Below are positions 1 through 5,402 of a stretch of 5,497 bases of DNA, in pieces. Origin of the DNA: CAYZXU01 sp964482535 (lineage in GTDB: Bacteria > Desulfobacterota > Desulfobacteria > Desulfobacterales > BuS5); the NCBI GenBank assembly GCA_964482535.1, contig CAYZXU010000140.1, positions 1 to 5,497 of the forward strand. The letters run 5' to 3'. The notes below the pieces were generated by a model, which saw nothing but the letters and a program-made list of their open reading frames with translations, ran no database searches and was not told where the DNA came from. The translations under genes were made by a program, and so were the position numbers. Position 1 is the stretch's first letter. Each line of letters begins with the position of its first letter.

Positions 1-867
1 GCCTCTCCAGTCCTTTTGGTTAAAAGGTGGATTTGCCATAATAAAATCGGCTTTTAAATCTTTGTGCTGATCATTGTTGAATGTATCAGCATCATTTTCT
101 CCGAAATTGGCAGTTATACCTCTGATCGCAAGGTTCATCTTCGCCAGTTTATAAGTTGTTCTGGTATATTCCTGTCCATAAATAGAAACTTCCTGTTTGT
201 TTCCACTGTGACTTTCAATAAACTTTATGGATTGCACAAACATACCACCTGCGCCGCAGCAGGGATCATAAATTATTCCTTTATATGGTTCTATTAGTTC
301 TGCTATCAGATTTACAATAGTTTTAGGGGTATAAAATTCTCCCTTTCCTTTTCCTTCCTTAATGGCAAATTTTTTCAGGAAATACTCATACACCCGACCG
401 ACAATATCCTGTTCGCCATTTTCGAGGGTGTTAATCTCATTAATTTTATCAATTAAAGACGCAAGCTTGGTTTTGTCTAATCCTAAGCGGGAAAAGTAAT
501 TATCAGGCAAAGCGCCTTTTAAGGCGGGATTGTCTTTTTCTACTGTATGAAGTGCGGTGTCGATTTTCAGTGCAATATCATCCTGTTTTGCATTTTTACT
601 TATAAAATTCCATCGAGACACCTCTTCGAGAAAAAAAACATTTTCCATATTATAGAAATCTTTCATTTCTAAATATTTTTCTTTGCCTTCTTCAACAAGC
701 TCTTGTTTGCGTCTTTCAAATTTATCACTTGCAAATTTTAAAAAGATAAGTCCCAAAACAACATGTTTGTATTCTGATGGTTCAATAGAACCTCGCAGTT
801 TATCACAAGATTGCCAAAGTGTTTCTTCTATTGATTTTGGTTTTATATTATTTTTCTTTTTTGCCAT
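1..867 (-). CDS. hsdM: Type I restriction-modification DNA methyltransferase subunit HsdM, N-terminal 289 residues (runs off left edge)
   Basis: This is the modification subunit of a type I R-M system. With HsdS it methylates adenine N6 in the target site using S-adenosylmethionine, and with HsdR it forms the restriction complex in the cytoplasm. Translation of the minus strand gives an HsdM_N-type helical region with ETLWQSCDKLRG and EYKHVVLGLIFLKFASD (about residues 15-55). GEFYTP follows at 176-181, then the SAM-binding motif DPCCGAGGMF at 201-210 and the catalytic NPPF motif at 279-282. The frame is open to the window edge, and the family is usually about 500 residues, so roughly 60% is visible. 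The chosen ATG at 867 gives MAKKKNN and has AGGGA 12 bases upstream. An in-frame ATG at 888 would add MQGIKKQ but has no good Shine-Dalgarno sequence. It lies downstream of the broken DUF3644-like gene in the same direction. hsdS and hsdR would be expected to the left. The family call is firm; activity cannot be judged from a partial gene. Confidence 0.95.
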   Translation of the reverse strand, partial: MAKKKNNIKPKSIEETLWQSCDKLRGSIEPSEYKHVVLGLIFLKFASDKFERRKQELVEEGKEKYLEMKDFYNMENVFFLEEVSRWNFISKNAKQDDIALKIDTALHTVEKDNPALKGALPDNYFSRLGLDKTKLASLIDKINEINTLENGEQDIVGRVYEYFLKKFAIKEGKGKGEFYTPKTIVNLIAELIEPYKGIIYDPCCGAGGMFVQSIKFIESHSGNKQEVSIYGQEYTRTTYKLAKMNLAIRGITANFGENDADTFNNDQHKDLKADFIMANPPFNQKDWRG

Positions 868-910
868 TTGTTTTTTTATTCCCTGCATATCGATAATATT
901 TCATTTTTAT

Positions 911-955
911 GTATAACGCGGCTTTTTGCGCTCCGCTGCAAGAGCCTTGTTAGCC
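911..955 (-). repeat. Imperfect hairpin between the DUF3644-like gene and hsdM; attC-like layout
   Basis: On the minus strand the element begins GGCTAAC and ends GTTATAC. Inside is an imperfect stem GGCTCTTGC/GCAAAAAGCC around a short GC-rich loop (AGCGGAGC). The outer boxes resemble the integron site consensus RYYYAAC...GTTRRRY with one mismatch each. The position just after the 3' end of the DUF3644-like gene, with the R''-like box nearest the gene, is what a gene cassette would show. At 45 bases it is shorter than usual attC sites (about 57 or more). It could instead be a simple hairpin that shapes the hsdM leader, since it ends 23-44 bases before the possible hsdM starts. No T-tract follows, so a Rho-independent terminator is unlikely. 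Confidence 0.35.
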
Positions 956-989
956 AGCACCTATTGAGGCAAATGCAAGCGTAGTACTA

Positions 990-1977
990 TTATCTTCTAC
1001 GAAGTCTGCGTTTGCTACGAAATTCTTTATAGCCATTTATAGCTGATTCTAATACATTTAAAGAAAGTCTATTTATGAAGGGTACAATTTCAGGCGAATA
1101 TTGAATGGTTCCTCCCTTATCAGGACGCCAGTAGAGATGAGCTTTATTTTTTATGTCATACTTCCAAATAATTGCTTGTAGCGTGAAAGTTGTAAATTTT
1201 ATACCCTTTAATGTTGAACCAATTTTTTTAAGAATGTGGGTTTGTCGTAAAGGATGAGTAATATTGGGGTCGACCCGACGTTTAATGATTAAAGGTTCGT
1301 CTTCACTACTCGCAACTTTGACCCCAACTACAACATCAGCGGATGAAACCTTTTTAACAGATTGAAGATTTACGGTAAAAACAGTCAAGAAACGATAAGT
1401 ATCCAAGTTTTGTGACTCAAGTTCCGTGGTCGCCTGCGAAATTTCTCTTACGAATTGGGCCACAGCTTTATTTTTCGGAGGATTACTCCTTGCTTTCTGT
1501 AAGAATTCAATTGGGTCTGGTTGTGTTCCAAACGAAAGAGGTAATAGGCTAATTGTCATCTCATTCGCTATGTCTATATTGAACATAGATAGCATCAAAT
1601 CTCTAAAGTTAATAATACTTGTTTGGGTCAACCCAAAAATGATTACACTAAATCCTCTTTGATTGTAAAAATGTATCGCATTATTACGATAAGTCAAAAG
1701 TGCATTTATATTTTTCGCAACTGGCTCATACGGAATATTAGAAGGAAAAAAATCCTTCACTTTACTAAGCGCCTCTACAACAGAAAAAGTTTTGTAAGGT
1801 TGCTTTCTCTTTTTTGGATAGAGTAGCTTTCAATAATAATTCCCAAGCATTGACAAGTAAGATTGAGAAACATTCATCACGGTAAGCAATTTGAGGTTTA
1901 TTGTAAATTTCGATTGCAGCCAACATTGCGGCTTTTGAATTGTTGCGCAGAGCTGTATATGACCCTCTCAAATTCAT
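990..1977 (-). pseudogene. DUF3644-type protein with HEPN-like R-x4-H motif, broken by a frame change
   Basis: Two minus-strand frames together make one recognisable protein. The upstream part (ATG at 1977, 70 residues) starts MNLRGSYTALRNNSKAAM and contains AYRDECFSILLVNAWELLLK, the usual N-terminal helix of DUF3644 proteins. It then drifts off-family and stops at 1765. The downstream part continues in another frame through FSVVEALSKVKDFF and contains LLTYRNNAIHFYNQ. It goes on through INFRDLMLSMFNIDIANEM and a basic C-terminus with IIWKYDIKNKAHLYW, a possible winged-helix-like segment, ending in RRLRRR. RNNAIH fits R-x4-H, the catalytic signature of HEPN RNases. The break lies near 1810-1825, around a run of six As (minus strand). 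Removing one base there would give about 328 residues. The only ATG in the downstream frame, at 1760, lacks the N-terminal helix. It sits upstream of hsdM on the same strand, as expected for an accessory effector of an R-M locus. The function is inferred; a sequencing error in the A-run remains possible. Confidence 0.8.
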
Positions 1978-2043
1978 GTTTATTTACTTTTATTATTTAC
2001 CCGCATTGTTGATTACGATGGGCTGGATAACATAGATTAGACG

Positions 2044-2077
2044 GCCAAATAGCCGTAGTTAATTACGGCTATTTGGC
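2044..2077. repeat. Perfect 14-bp inverted repeat with 6-base loop
   Basis: GCCAAATAGCCGTA at 2044-2057 is matched exactly by its reverse complement at 2064-2077, with GTTAAT between. It is too long and perfect to be chance. No T-tract follows on either strand, so it is not an ordinary terminator. It lies 67 bases upstream of the DUF3644-like start. Flanking GGATAAC (2025-2031) and GTTAAAA (2086-2092) give it a loosely attC-like layout; a regulatory hairpin or a protein-binding palindrome is equally possible. Confidence 0.75.
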
Positions 2078-2144
2078 GACACAAAGTTAAAAAGTATAAA
2101 TAATACAACACATTAATGTTCAGCTTTGTTTTATATTGAAATGT

Positions 2145-2172
2145 GAAATACGGCTAAAATGCCGCCTATTTC
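2145..2172. repeat. Imperfect inverted repeat related to the 2044-2077 palindrome
   Basis: GAAATACGGC at 2145-2154 pairs with GCCGCCTATTTC at 2161-2172, with a two-base bulge and a six-base TAAAAT loop. It shares TACGGCTA with the larger palindrome about 85 bases away, suggesting a diverged second copy of the same kind of element. Confidence 0.5.
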
Positions 2173-2256
2173 TGATACGCGACTGTTTTGTTGCATCAAA
2201 ATTACTGCATGTTAATTAGGCAATATGAAAAATGTTTCACCAATAAACCTAAAATA

Positions 2257-2285
2257 ATTTTGCATCTTACTGAATATTTTGTCAA
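2257..2285 (-). promoter_or_regulatory. Possible sigma-70-type promoter for the DUF3644-like gene and hsdM
   Basis: The minus strand carries a perfect TTGACA at 2285-2280. After a 17-base spacer comes CAAAAT at 2262-2257, matching four of six bases of TATAAT. It would give a leader of roughly 270 bases containing both palindromes. In sequence this A/T-rich such boxes arise by chance, so support is weak. Confidence 0.2.
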
Positions 2286-2410
2286 TTATTTTAAGCTTAT
2301 CTGGAAATAATAATTAGGCTGTCTCCTGTTTTACCCTTTTGTCATTAATAATCAGAGTATGCTTTCTTTGGACTACTGACATATCAACAAACTAATGTCG
2401 TAAAGATGGC

Positions 2411-2490
2411 TGTCATTTCCGCGGAAGCTTAGAATCCAGAAGCGCCGTAGCAGCCAAAAATACTGGATTCCCGCCTTCGCGGGAATGACA
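2411..2490. repeat. Dispersed intergenic inverted repeat (TGTCATTCCCGCG...GGATTC type)
   Basis: The left arm at 2411-2439 starts TGTCATTTCCGCGGAAGC and ends GAATCCAG. The right arm at 2463-2490 reads CTGGATTCCCGCC then TTCGCGGGAATGACA, and is the near-complete reverse complement. About 23 bases separate the arms. The right arm matches a short palindromic repeat that I know from many proteobacterial genomes, where it occurs in many intergenic copies and yields spurious SREGGNP-like peptides. The left arm has diverged. It is probably a small non-autonomous mobile or REP-like element with no coding role. Confidence 0.8.
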
Positions 2491-2691
2491 AGCAGAGGCT
2501 GCGGTATTGCTTAGAATCTGAGGGACATCCGGCATGTGGGTATTATTTTCTGGAAGGACGTCTTTGACGTATTTTCTTTTGATGCGATGCTCCTGTTTGC
2601 TGGCGATGAATGGAGCCACCGCCAGGTCGAACCCGCCGAAATGGTCTGCAAAAAGCACTCCTGAACAGATGATCGGTAATATATCAATTGG
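2413..2691 (-). other. Open frame of doubtful coding status, running into the dispersed repeat
   Basis: The frame is open from a stop at 2692-2694 to a TGA inside the repeat. The only usual start is GTG at 2658, giving 81 residues. The last third (ACHSREGGNPVF onward) is translated repeat and cannot be original protein. The preceding part, for example CSGVLFADHFGGFDLAVAPF then KRKYVKDVLPENN, has protein-like codon choice with many G/C third positions, but I recognise no family in it. It may be the remnant of a gene truncated when the repeat arrived, or a chance open frame. Confidence 0.25.
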
Positions 2692-2713
2692 TTAATTTTG
2701 TTCTACAAGGCTC

Positions 2714-2730
2714 CATATTTCTTAAATATG
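2714..2730. repeat. Small perfect hairpin CATATTT-CTT-AAATATG
   Basis: A seven-base perfect inverted repeat with a three-base loop lies 24 bases beyond the stop of the SLOG-like gene. A second tiny one, GGAG-TGA-CTCC, lies at 2738-2748. On the minus strand neither is followed by a T-tract, so a role as terminator of the SLOG-like gene is possible but unconvincing. Confidence 0.35.
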
Positions 2731-2753
2731 TTGTTTTGGAGTGACTCCATTCA

Positions 2754-3317
2754 CTATTTTTGCTCTGCATGACCAAAGGATCGGATGAAAAGATCGCGGA
2801 GGGCATGTCGTCCGTCATCGGAGAGGTAGCGGGTTCCAGTGCCGGCAAACGTATCTGAGGTAATTACAGGTGTGTCCTCAACCCATTGGCCGTCCTTCCA
2901 GGAAAACCACCCCTTTCGTTCCTGATCATAGACGTTCAACGGCCGGTTAAATAGTTTTGCCAACTCGACCCCCCATCCGGTACCCCCCTTGACGGTGTTG
3001 TCCGCCAGTATCCAGCCGACCGCAATGACATGGTGGCCGTTATTGACCATGTGAAAAATGGACTGGATAATTTTTCGGATCTTATCTGTCCGGGAGTAAG
3101 TGCGTTTCATTCGCTTGGACACAATTTCCATGCTGACGTCGCCCCGTTGCAGCTCTTCCAGGTTCAGTACACGGACGCCTCTGGTGCGCTCGGCATTATG
3201 CCCTTCAAATGATATATTCACCTCTTTTATGTGCCAGATCTCGGCAAGTTTGCCGAATTCCTCCTCTGCCCCCTTGTGACCACCGCTGTACAGCGTAATT
3301 TTTGAAATGTCTGTCAT
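2754..3317 (-). CDS. Predicted SLOG/LOG-like Rossmannoid nucleotide-binding protein
   Basis: The 187-residue product begins with a beta strand and glycine-rich loop, ITLYSGGHKGAEEEFG (7-22). This resembles the SGGA-x-GAD-x-x-WG loop of SLOG-fold proteins. AVGWI (99-103), GGTGWGVELA (111-120) and VYDQ (129-132) follow, consistent with a Rossmann-type fold binding a nucleotide or nucleotide-like ligand. The C-terminus has a tryptophan-rich patch (WFSWKDGQW) and FAGTGTRYLSDDG (157-169). I associate this combination with uncharacterised bacterial and phage proteins. The usual aspartate of the first loop is replaced by Glu18. There is no signal peptide or membrane segment, so it should be cytoplasmic. 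ATG at 3317 is chosen because AGGGGG lies seven bases upstream. It is separated from the moeA operon by a terminator and probably has its own promoter. SLOG proteins often serve in nucleotide-signalling defence or in nucleotide metabolism; which applies here is unknown. The fold is a moderately confident call, and the function is open. Confidence 0.65.
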   Translation of the reverse strand: MTDISKITLYSGGHKGAEEEFGKLAEIWHIKEVNISFEGHNAERTRGVRVLNLEELQRGDVSMEIVSKRMKRTYSRTDKIRKIIQSIFHMVNNGHHVIAVGWILADNTVKGGTGWGVELAKLFNRPLNVYDQERKGWFSWKDGQWVEDTPVITSDTFAGTGTRYLSDDGRHALRDLFIRSFGHAEQK

Positions 3318-3353
3318 TTTATTACCCCCTGAGTTTTTTAAAGACGTTGTGCG

Positions 3354-3359
3354 ATTATA
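3354..3359 (-). promoter_or_regulatory. Candidate -10 box for the SLOG-like gene
   Basis: The minus strand reads TATAAT at 3359-3354, a perfect sigma-70 -10 hexamer 36 bases before the start codon and within the end of the terminator T-run. No convincing -35 box sits 16-18 bases upstream, because that position is occupied by the terminator stem. The gene needs a promoter after the terminator, so this is the best candidate. Confidence 0.3.
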
Positions 3360-3387
3360 AAAAAAAACAACCCACCGCGCTTCGGTG
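3359..3387 (-). terminator. Rho-independent-type terminator of the moeA operon
   Basis: On the minus strand CACCG, an AAGCG loop and CGGTG (3387-3373) are followed by GGTTG and then nine consecutive Ts (3367-3359). The stem is only five base pairs, but it is GC-rich and begins 12 bases after the moeA stop codon. This is where the transcript should end. Confidence 0.65.
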
Positions 3388-3399
3388 CAGGTCGAGCTG

Positions 3400-5367
3400 C
3401 TAAAGTAATTCAGTTTTTTTTATTGTTATAATATCTCCCGTTTTTTCAGTGCCATAACCACCAAGAGTCAGCACCTTTTTTTTGAACTTTTTTGAGTTTA
3501 TTATTTCAAGCAAAGATTTAATGTTTTCAGATTCAAAATATTTTTCAGGAATAACAAGATCATACTGCTCGGTTACCACAGGCACAAAATCAAGATTTAA
3601 CGCCTTTGCAGCAGCATATATGCCAAGGCCGGTATCCACAGCCCCGCTCAAAACAGCCACTGCCACCGACATGTGGGTAAACTCCTCATTTTCGTATCCT
3701 GTAATACTGTCAGGATCAATCCCAAAATTTTTCAGTTTAAAATCAAGAAGTATTCTTGTGCCCGAGCCTGCCTGCCTGTTTATAAAACTTATATCACCCC
3801 TTGCAAGATCTTCTATGCCTTTAATCCCCCTTGGATTTCCCCTGGGAACAATAAGCCCCTGATCTCTTATCACAAGGTTGACCAGTTTAACACTGATATC
3901 CGGCAGATATTTTTTTATGTATGAAATATTATAGGTTCCATCTTCCGTATCCAAAAGATGGGAGCCTGCAAGATGGCAAACTCCTTTTTTAATTGCCATC
4001 AGGCCTCCCAGGCTTCCCACATGACTGGAAGAGAGTCTAAGGCTGCCGCCCTTTTTTTTTATATGATCGGCCAGAACATCCAGCGTATTATCATGGCTGC
4101 CTGTAACGACTATGGTGTTTTCAATTGATGACAAGGGGCAAAGAAGCTCGGCTTCAACAGGCTCATTATAATTTATCCCCTCTGAATTTTCAGGTATACG
4201 GATAATTCCATCGGCTTCGGTTATTGATGTAATAGAACCTGCGCCCCTTGGAAGAGGCATTGCAACCATTTTTTTACCCACAACCCCCAGTTTAACACGC
4301 AAAAATTCTTCAATCCCTAATTTTGATGGAATTTTTCTTGAGGATAGAGCAACAATTTTCTCTTTCTGCTTTTCAGGCTGACCCAGCATACCTGCGATTA
4401 ACGGGCTGACAAACTGCTCAAAAACGACTATGGCTGATACAGGATACCCTGGAATGCCGAAAACAGGTTTATCTTTTACTGCTCCGATAATTACCGGCTT
4501 GCCAGGCATTATTGTAACGCCGTGGACAAGCGCCTCTCCTGAATCGAGGATAACCTGTTTTGCAAAATCCTCGGATCCGGCAGATGACCCGCCCAGTATC
4601 AGAATAATATGATAGCCCCCGTCAACACCTTTTTTTACTGCCTCTTTAATCTTTTCAGAATCATCTGTTATTATATCAGAGCGTTCATAAACTGCTCCGC
4701 AGGATTCAGCAAGCTTTCCCATAAGACAGGAATTTGACTCAATTACCAGGCCAGGTTTTAAAGAAAAAAATTTATCATCTCCCGTTCCCTGCCAGTCCAC
4801 AAGCTCTTTTCCCGTGGGTATAATCAGCACCCTTGGCTTTTCCTTAACTGAAACCTCAAAAATGCCTCCGGTGAGTAATGCGCCCACACAATATGGCGTA
4901 ACAAGATGATTTCGCGGAAAAAGCAGCTCGGTTGCCACAATATCCTCACCCATTTTACGAACATTTTGCCAGGGATATGCAGGAGCTTCAATCTCTAATA
5001 TTTTTTCATCCAGAGCATTCACATTTTCTATCATGATAACGGAATCAGTATCTTCCGGCATAACATGGCCTGTATTAATATAATAGGCATCCCTGCCCAC
5101 AATTAGTTTTTTAGGGTTTGTTTCCCTTGCGCCAAATGTAGCGTCAGCCTTAACTGCAATACCGTCCATTGCAGCAGCATGAAAATTCGGAGAAGAGGCT
5201 CTTGCATATACCGGCTGTGCCAGCACCCTGCCAACAGAATCAACCGAATCTATTCTTTCTTCTTTTAGAAGCCCTGACAAATTGAATCTATTAAAAAGTA
5301 TCTCCCTTGCCTCTGACAGAGATTTCATATTAAGATATATGTTTCGATTAAAATTTCTCTTTTTCAT
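3400..5367 (-). CDS. moeA: MoeA-type molybdopterin molybdenumtransferase fused to a C-terminal periplasmic-binding-protein-like domain
   Basis: The 655-residue protein has a full MoeA part followed by an extra domain. MoeA inserts molybdate (or tungstate in some anaerobes) into adenylylated molybdopterin in the cytoplasm, the last step of molybdenum-cofactor synthesis. MoeA signatures are NFHAAAMDGIAV (61-72, conserved Asp68), NTGHVMPEDTDSV (98-110), VRKMGEDI (136-143), IIPTGKEL (182-189), GGSSAGSEDF (259-268), MPGKP (287-291) and GIPGYPVSA (304-312). Domain IV ends near 411. Residues about 416-655 form a PBP-like (LysR substrate-domain-like) module with VTGSHDNTLDVLADHI, HLAGSHLLD, INRQAGSGTRILLDF and SGAVDTGLGIYAAA. 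Similar fusions are known in anaerobic bacteria and archaea; the added domain is thought to bind an oxyanion or other ligand, but its role is unproven. ATG at 5367 is preferred because AAGGTGG lies 14 bases upstream; Met14 (5328) would match the usual MoeA N-terminus but lacks a ribosome site. It follows another MoeA end by 35 bases and is therefore probably co-transcribed with it. Confidence 0.93.
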   Translation of the reverse strand: MKKRNFNRNIYLNMKSLSEAREILFNRFNLSGLLKEERIDSVDSVGRVLAQPVYARASSPNFHAAAMDGIAVKADATFGARETNPKKLIVGRDAYYINTGHVMPEDTDSVIMIENVNALDEKILEIEAPAYPWQNVRKMGEDIVATELLFPRNHLVTPYCVGALLTGGIFEVSVKEKPRVLIIPTGKELVDWQGTGDDKFFSLKPGLVIESNSCLMGKLAESCGAVYERSDIITDDSEKIKEAVKKGVDGGYHIILILGGSSAGSEDFAKQVILDSGEALVHGVTIMPGKPVIIGAVKDKPVFGIPGYPVSAIVVFEQFVSPLIAGMLGQPEKQKEKIVALSSRKIPSKLGIEEFLRVKLGVVGKKMVAMPLPRGAGSITSITEADGIIRIPENSEGINYNEPVEAELLCPLSSIENTIVVTGSHDNTLDVLADHIKKKGGSLRLSSSHVGSLGGLMAIKKGVCHLAGSHLLDTEDGTYNISYIKKYLPDISVKLVNLVIRDQGLIVPRGNPRGIKGIEDLARGDISFINRQAGSGTRILLDFKLKNFGIDPDSITGYENEEFTHMSVAVAVLSGAVDTGLGIYAAAKALNLDFVPVVTEQYDLVIPEKYFESENIKSLLEIINSKKFKKKVLTLGGYGTEKTGDIITIKKTELL

Positions 5368-5381
5368 TATTATTTATTAAG

Positions 5382-5388
5382 CCACCTT
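5382..5388 (-). promoter_or_regulatory. Shine-Dalgarno sequence for the MoeA-PBP fusion
   Basis: AAGGTGG on the minus strand lies in the gap between the two moeA genes, 14 bases before ATG 5367. The spacing is longer than ideal, but no closer start codon in frame exists. It supports 5367 over the internal Met at 5328. Confidence 0.6.
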
Positions 5389-5402
5389 GTAATATTCTAC
5401 AA

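Larger units (their letters stand above)
1978..2410. other. Gene-free, A/T-rich leader region upstream of the DUF3644-like gene
   Basis: No reading frame here looks like a real protein on either strand. The stretch holds two hairpin-forming palindromes that share the octamer TACGGCTA, a TTGACA box on the minus strand, and otherwise low-complexity A/T-rich sequence. It probably contains the promoter and a long untranslated leader for the DUF3644-like gene, or the remains of an insertion boundary. Confidence 0.5.

Noticed and set aside
64..916. Plus-strand open frames at 64-297 and 683-916
   Set aside because: They lie antisense to hsdM, whose minus-strand translation has clear family motifs; the plus-strand peptides look like nothing known.
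1426..1826. Plus-strand open frames at 1426-1662 and 1623-1826
   Set aside because: They are antisense to the DUF3644-like gene and have no family features.
2044..2172. CRISPR-like repeat unit
   Set aside because: There are only two unequal palindromes with no regular spacing or conserved repeat length, so this is not an array.
2314..2382. Minus-strand 22-residue open frame starting MSVVQRKHTLIIND
   Set aside because: It has no ribosome site and no recognisable family, and such short frames are expected by chance.
2411..2490. Terminal inverted repeats of a full insertion sequence
   Set aside because: Only about 23 bases lie between the arms, with no transposase; it is a small dispersed repeat.
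2413..2500. Peptide CHSREGGNPVF as evidence of a real protein
   Set aside because: It is the standard spurious translation of the dispersed inverted repeat.
2703..2750. Minus-strand 15-residue frame MESLQNNIFKKYGAL just after the SLOG-like gene
   Set aside because: It is very short, overlaps the small palindromes, and has no clear ribosome site.
3030..3212. Plus-strand open frame antisense to the SLOG-like gene
   Set aside because: The minus-strand protein has a strong ribosome site and fold motifs; this frame has none.
3482..4612. Plus-strand open frames at 3482-3862, 3673-3924 and 4430-4612
   Set aside because: They are shadows of the MoeA fusion gene, which is unambiguous on the minus strand.
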